64,000 nt of DNA from Rhypophila decipiens (lineage: Eukaryota; Ascomycota; Sordariomycetes; Sordariales; Naviculisporaceae): NCBI GenBank assembly GCA_033297075.1, contig MU858161.1, positions 1 through 64,000 of the forward strand, read 5' to 3'. Position 1 is the first letter of the stretch. Each line of letters begins with the position of its first letter. The position numbers and the translations under genes are program-made. Under the pieces are notes generated by a model. That model was not told the origin of the DNA and searched no databases. It saw only the letters and a program-made list of their open reading frames with translations. Of this stretch, positions 35,698-47,598 are shown piece after piece.

Positions 35698-36753
35698 TTG
35701 GTGGCGGGAGACGTAACGATAAAAATCAAGACTTCAATCGGCACACAAAAAGTTGTGCAAAAACAAACGATCCAAGGATACAAGCACAAGTAAAACGCAG
35801 ACAAAAACTGCATGTCAATAAAAAAAAAATGACATCTGTCAAAGCAAAGAAATGTCGCTACCACCCCACACCATGGACCTCGAAGAGTCGTCGTCCAACT
35901 GGCATAGTATGTAAGGGAAAAGGCGAAAGCAATTGTTGTAGGAGGCCGGGAACGGAGGAAGATCCAAAGAGGAAATCGAATAACCCTCAGCAAGCCACTA
36001 TGTGGAGCCGCCACGTCGATTGAGACTCGAGAACTCCCACAAAGCTTCACATGGCGGTGCAACTGCAATGGGAGCTGATTCTCTCGTCTCGCTCGACTGA
36101 GGAAAAAAGAGGAAAAGGAATTGAAATTTTCGGGACGGGAGAAGAACTTTATAGGGGTGCGGTTGGTTGGGAAGTGGGGCTGCCGTGGTTCAGCCGAAGT
36201 GGGGCTGGGAAACAAAGTTTGCCAGATCGGGGCTTTCTCTCATCATTTGGGGATTAGTGGTTTTCTTGATTGGTTCAGTGCGTTGCCATGTGAAAATCTT
36301 CGACTGACGGCGACATGAACTCTAAAATCCAGCAAATTTGCAATGATACACGTGGACATGTGTTTAATTGAAGGGTCCAATACCTGGTGCCATGCTATTC
36401 GTGTGCTTCCAGGGACATGTGATTGCGCCTTTCCGCTGGGTACACTCGCAACTATCCGTACTAGGCGACGGATCGAGGAGAATCATCATTGCTAAGATAA
36501 ACATGGCGGCCAGCTGCTCAGTTAACACTACGACGGAGATATCACACGAAGGCTGTCTACAAAGTATCACTGGCACTTGCAATCATGGCTCTCGCCGTAC
36601 ACAAACTTGTCAAATCATCACACGGGAGAAAAACAGCAATACTGGGAAGTCATCGTTCGTGATTTGTATTCTCGTCATCAGCTACATTCCATTCATGAGA
36701 CCAAGACTCAATGTGCAGTGCTAGCTAAAGCCTACACCAAAGAGACAACCCAT
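35698..36753. other. Intergenic stretch downstream of the uL1 gene
   Basis: About 1 kb between the fold-back repeat and the uL1 stop codon. No coding frame or RNA gene is apparent; it includes the 3' untranslated region of the ribosomal protein gene. Confidence 0.4.
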
Positions 36754-37600
36754 TTAGTAGAGGCGCTTGGGGGGAGACATGGTAGCCTTGATGGTAAGGC
36801 TGCCAACGTTCTGCCAGCCCTTCTTGAGGAGGGAGACGAGGTAGTTGATGGACAACATGATGTTGCCAACAAGCTCCTCGGGCTCCATACCGACGTTGCC
36901 GACAGCGACACCCATGCAGAGAACCTTCTTGAGCTGGAACTTGATGGTGGACTTGACCTCGGTGATCTTGCCAGAGAGGTCGTCGGAGTGGGAGACGGGG
37001 GTGGGGAACTTGCCAGCTGCAGGGAGAATTATCTTAGCACTTTGCTGTCTTATTGAGATGATTGACAATCTAGAATGGTTACATACCCTTGGAGAGACCG
37101 GGACCCAACAGACGGGGGATCTGCTTGATGAGGGTGTCGGAAGCGATGAAGGCATCGTACTTGCGAGCGAGCTTCTTGATGAGCTTCTTGTTCTTGTTGA
37201 GCTTCTTCAAGTCGTCGGCGCTCATGGAGTCGACACCACCGTGCTTGGCACGATCGATATCGTGCTGGTCACCGAGGATGCAGATGCTCATGTTGGGGCG
37301 GGGAACGGTGGGGAGGCGGACAGTGCCGGAGAAACCTAAAGGGCAACTTTGTTAATTTGTCTGTCTTGATTGTCGTCGCTTTCGGGGGAGACATACGCTT
37401 GTCACGCTGGGGGTCATAGTTCTTCAGGCCGATCTGGAGCTCGACGGTCTCCAAGAAGTTGCGCTTCTTGGTGTTCTGGCTGTAGTCGAGAAGCTCAGCG
37501 ACATTTTGACGCACACCGGCTGTTCCAAAATTGTCAGTATTTTCTCCCTTCTCCTTTCTGTCACAATGAGTTGCTGTTTACCGACGGAGATCTTGGACAT
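36754..37600 (-). CDS. RPL1: 60S ribosomal protein uL1 (L10a/Rpl1)
   Basis: Four exons, complement(join(36754..37016, 37087..37335, 37397..37519, 37582..37600)), encode 217 residues, exactly the usual length of eukaryotic uL1. The first exon is only 19 nt (MSKISV plus one base). The protein runs through [31 protein letters not shown] sequence, [12 protein letters not shown], a Lys-rich helix ([20 protein letters not shown]), [20 protein letters not shown] and a C-terminal [11 protein letters not shown]. It forms the mobile L1 stalk of the large subunit, which guides tRNA exit from the E site. Multiple introns clustered in the 5' half and strongly biased codons (AAG, CTC, GTC) are normal for highly expressed fungal ribosomal genes. 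Confidence 0.97.
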
Positions 37601-38512
37601 TTTGACCGTCTTCCTGTAGATATTCCTATAGGTATGGTTTTTTGCGTCGTTGCTAAGGTTTGGTTGTTTGAGGGAAGATTTTTGGGCAAGTTCAAAAAGG
37701 GTTTTTGTGTGTGTCCGCTGTGGCGGGGGGTTTGGCCCCACTTTTGTAAAGTTTTTGGGTTTCAACTGGTCGCTCACCTGTGAATGGTGGCCCGTGCCCG
37801 TGCACCCCTGCTTGTTTAGGTTTGCCAAGACTCTTGTAAGACGTCACCTCGGCTTGTCCATCCAGCCGTTGTGAACCTTACATCAAGTGCAACCTGAACA
37901 CCAACACGAATCACGAATTGTGACACCGAAGGTTCAAGTCAAACCTGCTCTTGAGATTCTGATTTTCGGTGGCAGTCGCATGTTTGTTTTGTTTTGTTAT
38001 CTTTTGAATCGTTCGTTTTACGTTAGCATTGTCTTCTCACTTATCGTGTCGCCTTCCTCAAAACCTTGATCGAATCGACGGACGGCATCACGATCAACTG
38101 CGGCGGATATGCACTGCAATCAATGCGCTGTATACTGTTCTGGGAGGACAGCCGGGAAAGTTGGGTATCCGCTGCCAAAACTTCTGATTAATTCCTTCTA
38201 TGTGTCCGTTTAGTAGGATACCGCCCAAGCGCCTCTCATCAACAGCTCCCGTTCAGCGGGACAGTTGGTATACGACATCTCCAACCAAAGAAATGCTTTT
38301 TCCAGGTTGTAGAAGCAAAAAACCACCCCCACCAAAAGACCTCCTCGATAAACATGGCATCCTGTCCCATTTCTTCTGTCAAATATTCCATTACAGCCCC
38401 GATGATTACCATTACTCCTTGTTGTGCAGCTCTTATTTCCTCGGCCTCGGAAAATTGGCGCTAGGCGTGGTTCAGTGACGCATCTGGCTCTCCATTTACT
38501 TCCCATACTCTT
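37601..38512. promoter_or_regulatory. Upstream region of the uL1 gene
   Basis: About 0.9 kb with no supported gene. The region just upstream of the uL1 ATG is pyrimidine-rich on the coding strand, as is common for ribosomal protein promoters. I see no defined operator. Confidence 0.35.
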
Positions 38513-38668
38513 TCAATGAGGAGCAAGCAAGTTAGCACCTGTTACACGGAACAGTTACAGTCACAGTTGCTAGGTTATGGAACAAGACTCACGGGGATCA
38601 GGGGACGAGGTATCATTTTCACCCCCCTTGCTATAGTTGGCTTTTGGGGACATGGCGAGTGACTCCAT
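38513..38668 (-). CDS. Possible small spliced gene (33 residues)
   Basis: Candidate exons complement(join(38513..38538, 38593..38668)) encode MESLAMSPKANYSKGGENDT followed by 13 more residues ending in LLAPH. The ATG has a good context (AAGATGG). The intron is 54 nt with GTGAGT donor, CTAGCAAC/CTGTAAC branch-like sequence and TAACAG acceptor, and the join closes the frame with a TGA. A TATATAT box lies at 38851-38857, suggesting a leader of roughly 150 nt. I know of no family for it. Without transcript data or homologs it remains a candidate. Confidence 0.3.
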
Positions 38669-41600
38669 CTTGATTGCCGTGCTTGTCGTGAGGTCCAGCT
38701 TCTGTCTCTGCTGGATAGTGCAAGGTGATGCGCGGCGAATAGACTTTGAAGATGGTCTGTTGAAGAGAAGATGTGAGATGTGATTGTCGAGTGTGTTTGC
38801 CGAGTGGTGGATGCAAATATCAGTCACATCCCGTCGTCTCTCGAAGCCTCTATATATCCTTCCCATACTCACTTCTCCCGCTTCGCCTCGTAACATGATA
38901 AGGAGCTTTCCGCATCATCAGCACTGACCCGTCATGGACCGAGTTCAATTGGCCATTGTGCGAGGGTAGACGAGAAAACAACACGCTGGATTCATCTTAC
39001 GACGGGACCGTATCATGCTTCCCCTTCGCGGCAACTTTGGACTAAGTGCGTCAAGCCCAATCCTCGCATATCTGCCCAAGGTGAAGCCATTCATCATCTC
39101 GTGTTGTCGTGAAACGATCCTTTGTTATTCTCTTTGGCACCAGACTGCAGACCGACACTGTGGCTGATGGCGAGTTCAGCTCCTAGTTCACTGCTGTTTC
39201 CTATTTTTCTCTTACAGCGATCAACATGGCACTACATCGACGCACAACAGCTGAAAGAGCTCAAGCTAAGCCCTCGTCATATGCAAATTGCTTTTCAGAT
39301 CACAGAGATTCTGTCGCCATCCGCCATCGTGAACTCTGTACCGGAGCACATTCCGAGAAAACAAGGTTCCCGTCTTTTACTTTGATAAGCGGTGAATTCT
39401 GGTGCCCCAGGGACTCAGGCTCAAGCACCAACGGGAAAGCACAGCGTTGGGCGGATAGAACAAAGGCATGATCAGGGATGCCATATTCGGACCGTTTGAC
39501 GAGTCTCGCGTCAATAGGTCAAGAGGTGTCGTACACACGCCTGTGGCAAGCCCGGGAAAGAAGGTGAGCAGTCAATGACATGGGCAGGATTCGGGATGAT
39601 ATTCGTGGAACAACGAGTTCATCGGCGTCATGGTGACGGACTGCCGGAATGACTCGAACCTTCCAGCAGACCATTCGAATTTTCAGTGGCAAGAAGATGA
39701 GGGAGGATCTTGCGGTCTGGCTTGACCTGCTGGATTGTACGAAAGGGGTATCGGGTGGCTGTCGTGAGAGACCGTTGACCGCAAGTCTCTCCTGTTGGTG
39801 ATACCCGAGTCGTGGGCGAGGTTGAAAGACACCGGGTGATGGCCAGACCCTCGATGAGGTTGTGAATCGCCTGAACTGGGAGCAGCTCGGATAGAATGAT
39901 GCAGACTGTCAAGTTCGGAAGTCTGGCGGAACACCAAGTTCACAACAAGAGATCGGGGTTGTGCCGTTATCCGGTCATATCCAGACGGGCAAGCACGTCA
40001 ATCCCTTTAGATACTCGAACAAGCGCTTAGCACAGTTTTCTCTTTATTCTTGGTCAACAGTTGGGTGATGGGCGGGATATCATGGAGTCCAGATGGTTGA
40101 CCAGCCGCCAATGTTCAATTTAGCTCACATTGAGACCATGCTTCAGTTGTCGAACGTCCGGATCGCCGGATAGAGCTCCCCGGTGCAGGTCCGTATTGTT
40201 TCGGGTGGCAGCCTCAGACAGCATTCGGGCCTCGCCGGTTTGACGTCGTCCAGCAGACTTGACATCTGGCGGAAGGGTAGTCCCGGCAGCGGCCCTTCGA
40301 CATGGCCCGATTACAAAATGGTTCGGTCGTCTTACTCGTGCTTTTGAACACAAATCAATACGGAAGCAGGGCTGCACTTGTGGTTCCTTGCAACGGTGTA
40401 TATCCGCAATGTCACTTGGCACAAGGCCATTCAAAGGCGTGCGATGGTATGTCTAAACGGTTGGCATCATGGCACAAAACCAAGGGACCAGCAAAGTAAA
40501 CAAGCCAGAGCAAGATGACTCTTTAACAATCACAACAGGAACGAAAAGACGTAATGTGGGAAGCCCTCGCCAGCCGGCAAATCGAGCCACGGAGGAGCGA
40601 ATTACAGTAGGCACAGATTTCGGTTCAGACCAAAACAAGTTTCGATCTGGCGAAGAGAAGCCCTGGTTGTTTGCTCTGGCACGCAAATATGACCGAAATC
40701 GGCTGGGTAGGACCAATATCGGTTGATTAATCGTGCGAAATAAGTGTAAAGAAAAAAAGAGAGAGAAAAGTCCGAGAGTGGAATCGCGAGACGCAAGTTT
40801 TGTACCCATTTTTGCCAGGCGGAGCGCCCCAGCCACCAACCACCGGAGCCCAACGGGCCGGCAACACCTGGGCGGGGCCAACCAAGCACGGGCCATTTGC
40901 TGCAGTGGATTGAAAATTCTCCTTCAAAAGAGACTTTTTGGGCGACATCCCAACTTCCTCTCCTTTGGCAACTCGTTTTCCGGACACCAGAATTTGTCTC
41001 ACGACGCTGCCATTCACCATTCGCCATTCGACATGCGAACGGCAGGCACTGAAGAAGAAATCCCTACAATAATACCGTACTGGGAGTATTTTGATTGTCG
41101 ACACAATTCCCTGTCGTCCACAATTCCGATGGGACACGAGTCTACTCTGGGACTCGGCTTTCGACTTGTCTCTTTATTCGATCTCATTCTCGCATCCGCT
41201 TCAACCTTTAACGACCCCTATTCACGTCAACAAGATTCATCCAGTGAGCATAGTTGCTCACGAGTACATTCTGAAGAGGCAAGCAAGCATCTTCAAGTTG
41301 TACATCCCTCTCCTGCCCATTCTCTCCCAGCATAGCACGAACAACCCACAATTTGCCTACCTTTGTGCGAATTATCACGCGCAAAAGGTTACTTATTTAT
41401 ATATCGTTCAGTGGAAGAAAAACCAAAAGGTCTGACAACCGGTCCAATCCACCCTGATGTCGTTGAGCAAATGTGCGACATCGGGACTAACAAGGACAAA
41501 CATTCCATCGTTTTCGTGATATTTTATGCCGATTTATAGCGTTTGCTGTTTCGTTGTGCCGTGACAATGAATTTCGACTGTCAAACCCGTACCACAGTGG

Positions 41601-42706
41601 AACCGAGATATCAGCACCTCGACAGCCGTTATATCCGTAGGAACAATGTTAGAGCCTCGGAATTCTTAACAACGCTTCTCTCTGTCTGCAAAAGACAAAT
41701 GTTTGTTTTGGATGTGAAGAGTGCTCATCGAGGAACAACGGAAACTTTTCTCCGGCTGGAGCAGAAACGTATACCTCAAATCCGTATTTAATGCTGTTCG
41801 CTCCTCGTGTCATTTGCTGAATCCCCCACGATTTCAGGTGGTTCGGTGGCGTAACTGTGCTACTGGTGCCCCCACAAGGAAAATAAATTGACAGATGCAG
41901 GCCCCAGGACCGGGCACGCACCACTAAAAAGCCACCTGAAGATGAATTGCTGCGCGAGGCAAGGCGTGACCATTCTGCATGCCGAGATTGAAACCTCTCA
42001 CCGGACATTGGGGCAAATTTTTCTTTTCTTCCCTGTTTCGAAACATGTCGTTGGAGTCATGGGCTGTTGGGGGGAATCAACGTGACAGTCATCCATATTT
42101 TTCCTTCATTGGCATCTCTTTTCTTTACTCTTGAGTAAATCTTATTGATCACAATCCTCTCTTTGGTTGATATAGTCTGACATCTCTGACGTCGGGTAAA
42201 CCTCCCCTTTTCTGGCGCAATTACACGGTTCCAGTTTATTTCTTTGTTTCATTACCCAGCCTGGGATATCCCTAGCATTGATCGGTTCCATCCCAGGTCT
42301 CTCGAACCAGCGAGTCGGGACTAGTCAAGTTGTAAAACAAGCTCTGTGGCCTGTCCAACTCAACTCACTCGGGTTCACAGAAAGGCAACAACAACCAAGA
42401 CACAGGCAAACATTATCTTGAACAACATATACTTACACAAGCCATTGACCAGCATCCACATCTCGGAGCTTTTTACCCTTTTTGAGCGTAAATTGGGTTG
42501 ATCCATCAAGGTGTCTGTGTCTCTTTCTCACAACGCATCTCACTGGTCACATCCGACAGACTGGGAACGTGGTGTGCATCAACAGGTTACCTCTGGCGAG
42601 TTGCCTTGGGATTGCCTTGTGAAGAACAAGGTTTGGATAGACAACCACAGCGGAACGGAAAGGGAGCATTACGTACATGGCATAAACAGTCGGGGGAAGA
42701 GAAGGA
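38669..42706. other. 4 kb intergenic region, no supported gene
   Basis: The largest frame (40733-41335, plus strand) has a low-complexity composition and no family signature, so I do not call it. No RNA gene or long repeat was seen. The last few hundred bases probably contain the promoter and 5' leader of the PQ-loop gene. Confidence 0.4.
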
Positions 42707-44065
42707 ATGGCACCACCAACGCAGTTACTCAACCTTGATGTTGAGGCCATCTCGGGCATATGCGGGTATGTCTCATCTTTATACGCCAGGTGGTAGAGGC
42801 ACGTTTTTCCAGTTCTGACACCTCCTTACAGCTCGATATCGATAGCCTGCTGGGTCGTCGTCTTTTCGCCCCAGATCGTAGAGAACTTTCGCCGTTCCAG
42901 CGCAGATGGGCTATCAATCCAGTTCATCATCGTCTGGCTGCTGGGCGATGTGTTCAACATCCTCGGGGCCGTCCTCCAGGGCGTCCTCCCCACTATGATC
43001 ATCCTGGCCATCTACTACACCATAGCCGACATCGTCCTCCTCGGCCAGTGCTTCTACTACCGGGGCTTCACCTTTAGGGATTATGTCCCTGAGCCAACAC
43101 CTCCAGCAGCCCCATTGCCCAAGCCGACCAATGGCCAGCACAGCCATCCCGATGAGCGAACCTCCCTCTTATCCACCACCCGTCGTGGAAGTGACTACTA
43201 CGACGGAGCAGGCGACGACGAAACACTCGCCCTGTACCGCGAGCGCGAGCGTAGAGGGTCAGACTGGTCCCATCTCAACCCGGCCGTGCCCCTCGTCCTG
43301 CCCGAAGAATTGGAGTCTCAAATCGCCGCCCCTCCAGCACGACCGGCTCCGTCACCGCCCACCAGGCTCCAGTCTTTCTTGTTCAACTCGCTAGCAGTGT
43401 TAATGGTCTGCGCGGCGGGAGTAGCGGGGTGGGTACTCAGCCGTGATTACTCGGTCAAGCATAACAACGACCACTCTTCCCCGCCCAAAGATAGCGGCGA
43501 CGTCCTGGAGCTCAATTTCTGGGGCCAGGTCTTTGGATGGCTTTGTGCTGCTCTCTACCTTGGCTCGAGGCTGCCCCAGCTATTGCTTAATTTCCGACGG
43601 AAATCTACAGAGGGGGTTTCTATCCTCTTCTTTTTGTTTGCCTGTCTGGGGAATTTGACATATGTCATGTCTATCCTTGCTTTTGAGCCTGATTGTTCTG
43701 GCCCAAATGCTTCCAAGGGAAGTGACAAGACTGCCGAGTGTGCGCCCGGGGAGGCGGCGCATATTTATTGGGAGTATATGCTTGTTAATTTGTCTTGGTT
43801 GGCGGGTAGTGCCGGGACGTTGCTGCTGGATTTTGCTATTTTCGTGCAGTTCTTTTTGTATAACAAGGAGGTTGACGAGGGCGAAGAGGATGAAGGGTAC
43901 GAGAGTGATGAAGGTCTTGACGAGGAAGAGGATGAGCAGGAAGAGGAGGATGGGGAGCAGAGTTTGATAGGGGGAGGGGCTAACGGTGGTAGACGGCAGC
44001 AGCGACGCGGCGACTATGAGCAGCGGCCTGTTTTGGATAGGGGGATGTCTGATTACACGAGGTGA
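42707..44065 (+). CDS. PQ-loop vacuolar basic amino-acid transporter (Ypq-like)
   Basis: Two exons (42707..42765, 42832..44065) encode about 430 residues. The intron has a GTATGT donor and TTACAG acceptor. Two PQ-loop motifs define the family: FSPQIVENFRRSSADGLS near residue 33 and SRLPQLLLNFRRKSTEGVS near residue 267, each in a helix with conserved downstream Arg/Lys. About seven hydrophobic helices are visible, with a long hydrophilic loop between them. That loop contains an acidic dileucine, ERTSLL (about 128-133), a known AP-3 sorting type signal to the vacuole. The C-terminal tail is very acidic (Glu/Asp-rich). Yeast Ypq1-3 and human PQLC2 move cationic amino acids across the vacuole or lysosome membrane; I infer the same role. 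The start gives MAPPTQLL just before helix 1. Confidence 0.9.
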
Positions 44066-44869
44066 AGATATCAAAACGCGAATGTGGTTTCCTATGTCAC
44101 GGTGTTTAAAAAAAGGACGACAAAAAGGAAGCGAGTCTTGGAATGGAAAACGGGAAAACGGGAAAAAGGAAAAGGAAAGAACAAATCATCTCACGCTCAG
44201 GAAAACAAACGGTCATGGAAAAGGAATTAAAACATCATGGGCATCAAAAGGGAACAAGGAAACAAAATCGGCGTTGGATCGTGTATAAAAACTTGTATAC
44301 CATAAGCGAAGTGTATTAAATACATAGCATTGAAAAGTCTCATGCTTCATCAGAAGCATCAACTCTCAACAATAAGGCTGGACTTGGGTACTGCTGATAT
44401 AAACATCAACTCATCAGTTCATTCAAATCAGAACTTTGATATCTCTTTTTGAGCAATGAGAATAACCGGCAACGAGTCGCTGCCTTTTAGGGAGCTATGT
44501 TATTAGACTTTAGGGTCAGGGGTCAAGTTACAGGGGTTGATGGTCCCGCCGTTAGGGGTCCTGGCTTCCGTTCCGCAGGGACGTCAGGGCGGCCCCCCAC
44601 ATCAAGTGCGGCTAAACTGCCGGCGCAGTGCTGGGCAACTTCAACTCCAACAACACATCACGATTCGGAGAAGAACCTGACAGGCTTCACAAAATCGCAA
44701 GCACTTGCGCACACGACAACACACCAATGGCCCCAGACTCGATATAGCAATCCGCGGATTTTCTCTCCTCCTTCCTTCCAGCGCCGTCGCACCAAATCTC
44801 AGCAACTGCCAACCCACAGCTTGCGACCTCTACGAATCTCCCAAACCAACGAACACCAAAGAATAAAAG
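44066..44869. other. Spacer between PQ-loop gene and COG1
   Basis: About 0.8 kb between two same-strand genes, containing the 3' end of the first and the promoter of COG1. No additional gene or repeat is evident. Confidence 0.4.
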
Positions 44870-47428
44870 ATGCCATCCGCAACCGCCTCCGGTGGCTTCC
44901 CCCCAGACCTAAGCGCCCTAACAACCTCGTCCCAAATCTTCTCGCAATCAACAGGCTACACCCTGCCCCAGATCCGGACTCTGCACAAAACAATACACGA
45001 TGCGATCGACGACAAAGCCGCGCGATTACGCACCCAAGTTGGCGGGTCGTATCGCGAGCTACTCGGCACAGCGGACACGATTGTTCAGATGAAAACCGAC
45101 ATGGAGAATGTGACGTCTACCTTGTGGGGGATGGGGCAGCGCTGTGGAAGGGGGGTTGTCGGGAGCAAGGTTGAAGCTCTGGGTGGTTTCCTCTCCTTGG
45201 AGGATGAGAAAGGACAAGGAAAGGGCTTGAGTCGTGAGGCGAGGAGACGGTTACTGGGCGCATGTGTCCTTTCCGGCGGGCGGGTCTTAACCAACAACAA
45301 CAAAACTGGGACTGGAAACGGAACTGAGCTGGCAAAAGGGGACAGACTAATCGTCGCAGCCAAGATCTGTGTCCTCGGCCGGTTACTCGTCAAGTCCTTG
45401 AGCACTACTGCGAACGATAGCCTCAACAGCAGCAGCGAACAAAAGGAAATCAAACGCTTCGAACGCCAGCTTGAGAGCCTACGACATCGCTTGCTCGTGC
45501 GCATAAAAAACACCCTCGCCAACATCCCGCCCTCCCTTCTCTCCACCACCGAGACCACCGAAAAAGCAACCAAACACCAACAAGAAAATGTCCTCAAAGC
45601 CCTAGTGGCCTACAGCCTCCCAACCTCGTCCGGCGCGCAAGACGTCCTCCGCCACTTCCTGCGCGTCCGAAGCGAAGCAATGGTCCTCGCAACCGAAGGC
45701 CCCGAAGAAAACATTACTAAACTCGACCCTCACAATATCCTCTACTGCCTAGGGCTCTACACCAAAACCCTGCAAGACGTGCAGGCTTTGTTCCCAAATA
45801 AATTACCCGACGGCCTGGCTGCTCTCAAGAAAGACCGCCTGCTCTCAGACTCTTCCCTCCGTAGCATGGAGGGACTGAGGCTAGACATGTACGAGCGCTT
45901 CTGCGGCGACGAGATCCGCTACTTTAAACCGTTTATCCGACACGATGATCTTGATGTCAAACAAGCAAAGGAAATGTGGGGGAATTGGGCCGTCGAAGGG
46001 GGCGAGGTGTTTTTGCGCGGCTTGGAGAGGACGTTGGAGGGGATGAGCGAGTTCAAGGCCATTGTCGACTTAAGAACGTCGGTGTTGAGGCTTTGGATCA
46101 GCGAGGGGGCAAAGATTCGCGGTTTCGACGCGTCTGTCATGCTGGATCGTATCAGGGGGGTGATCAACAAGACTATGCTTTCTGTTGTTGAGGAAAAGAT
46201 CAGTAAACTCCGCTTGGTTGGGCGGGAAGCGTCCGCTGCAATCAATTCCTGGCGTGCGGGGGTAAGCAACCACCACGTGAGTCTATGGGAGGAGGGAAGC
46301 TTTGACATGGACTTGTCCACGGGGGTGGGGCAGTTTACCCAGGATGTGGTAGCGAGACTGTACGGAAGAAACGATGCCGTCTCGAGGGCGGTGAGCGCGT
46401 ACATGTCTTGGTTCCGAATCATTGATGATGTCAAGGCTGTGGTTGACACGCTCAAACGGCAGAGGTGGGATAATGATGTGGAGGAAATCGAGGATGAGGA
46501 GACTATTGAGGCGAGACAGCAGTTGCTCGCCAGGGAGGATCCCGCTACGCTGGGCAGACATTTGGACGAGTCGCTTGTAACTGCATTTCGAGATTTGGAT
46601 GAGGATCTGGGACAGCTATGGGGGGCTATTATTAGAGCGGAGGAGGAGGAGGATACCACCAACAGCAACAGGGCGGCGGCGCAGATCTCAATGTATATCT
46701 TGAGGCTGGTTCGTGATATTAGAGGTCGGCTGCCGGAGGGGTTGGAAAAGGTCAAGGGGTTCGGGCTAACTGCCGTGCCGGGGCTGCATCAGGCTCTGGC
46801 GAGGGAGGTTATTGTCAGCCCGCTGGAGGATGAACTTGTGGCTATGTTGAAGAGGAGGACGGTTGTGGGGAGGAGTCTCTGGGAAGAAGGACATACCGGC
46901 GGGATGCCTGATCTGCCTAGCTCGCCGAGTCCGGGTGTGTTTAGGTTTCTGAGGAGCTTGAGCCATGCCATGGCGGATGCTGGGGCGGATCTTTGGAGTG
47001 CTGCTGCTGTGCGGGTCTTGAAGGATATTCTTGGGGGCAGGGTTTGTGAGCTTTGGGGTGAGGCGCTTGGGGATGTTGTCAACAAGGCTGGGGAGGAAGA
47101 AAAGGGCGAGAATGAAAGCGAGGAGGAGGAGGAGGAAAAGAAAGAGCCAAGTGATGTCGAGGTAGTCGAGAAGAAGAATGACGGCCCTACTACACCTGAG
47201 CAAAGGAGAGATTTGCTTGTCCAGTGGCTGTTTGATCTACTGTATCTGGGCCACTTTATCGAGCTGCCCGAGGGCGGCGACTTGGATGGCGGGCAGCTGA
47301 AGAAATTGCAGGAAAAGGTCTACGAGGCCAGCGGGCTGGATAATCCCCAGGCAAGGGAGCGGCTTGTCAAGTCGTCGCAGGAATACTTTAAGCGGACGAG
47401 TCTGTTATTTGGGCTGTTGAGTGGATAA
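44870..47428 (+). CDS. COG1: Conserved oligomeric Golgi complex subunit 1
   Basis: A single exon encodes 852 residues. Residues about 25-70 (SQSTGYTLPQIRTLHKTIHD, then DDKAARLRTQVGGSYRELLGTADTI) match the N-terminal Vps51/COG1 signature of CATCHR tethering subunits. The remainder is helical, as expected for the complex. COG tethers retrograde intra-Golgi vesicles and is needed for glycosyltransferase recycling; COG1 links the two lobes. A Glu/Lys-rich low-complexity loop lies around residues 742-770. The ATG at 44870 follows AATAAAAG. The gene converges on the isomerase gene with only about 170 bp between the stops. Confidence 0.9.
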   Translation: MPSATASGGFPPDLSALTTSSQIFSQSTGYTLPQIRTLHKTIHDAIDDKAARLRTQVGGSYRELLGTADTIVQMKTDMENVTSTLWGMGQRCGRGVVGSKVEALGGFLSLEDEKGQGKGLSREARRRLLGACVLSGGRVLTNNNKTGTGNGTELAKGDRLIVAAKICVLGRLLVKSLSTTANDSLNSSSEQKEIKRFERQLESLRHRLLVRIKNTLANIPPSLLSTTETTEKATKHQQENVLKALVAYSLPTSSGAQDVLRHFLRVRSEAMVLATEGPEENITKLDPHNILYCLGLYTKTLQDVQALFPNKLPDGLAALKKDRLLSDSSLRSMEGLRLDMYERFCGDEIRYFKPFIRHDDLDVKQAKEMWGNWAVEGGEVFLRGLERTLEGMSEFKAIVDLRTSVLRLWISEGAKIRGFDASVMLDRIRGVINKTMLSVVEEKISKLRLVGREASAAINSWRAGVSNHHVSLWEEGSFDMDLSTGVGQFTQDVVARLYGRNDAVSRAVSAYMSWFRIIDDVKAVVDTLKRQRWDNDVEEIEDEETIEARQQLLAREDPATLGRHLDESLVTAFRDLDEDLGQLWGAIIRAEEEEDTTNSNRAAAQISMYILRLVRDIRGRLPEGLEKVKGFGLTAVPGLHQALAREVIVSPLEDELVAMLKRRTVVGRSLWEEGHTGGMPDLPSSPSPGVFRFLRSLSHAMADAGADLWSAAAVRVLKDILGGRVCELWGEALGDVVNKAGEEEKGENESEEEEEEKKEPSDVEVVEKKNDGPTTPEQRRDLLVQWLFDLLYLGHFIELPEGGDLDGGQLKKLQEKVYEASGLDNPQARERLVKSSQEYFKRTSLLFGLLSG

Positions 47429-47598
47429 TAGCAGATGATTCTTCTTAAGTAAACAGATTCTCTCGAGATCTCATGATGATAAACTCGCTTCATAAAATGC
47501 CGATCAAGCATGAGAGATGTAAACCATAAACAACACAGGAAATATATTCAACACCAAAAAATAAATTTCAAGATATATCTAGATCACCCAGAACAAAA

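Noticed and set aside
39640..39720. B-box-like GGTTCGAGTCA on the minus strand, possible tRNA
   Set aside because: No A box or acceptor pairing could be found at the correct distance.
40733..41335. 200-codon plus-strand frame
   Set aside because: The ATG is in a weak context, the composition resembles intergenic DNA, and there are no domains or splice partners.
45919..46755. 278-codon minus-strand frame
   Set aside because: Antisense shadow of COG1.
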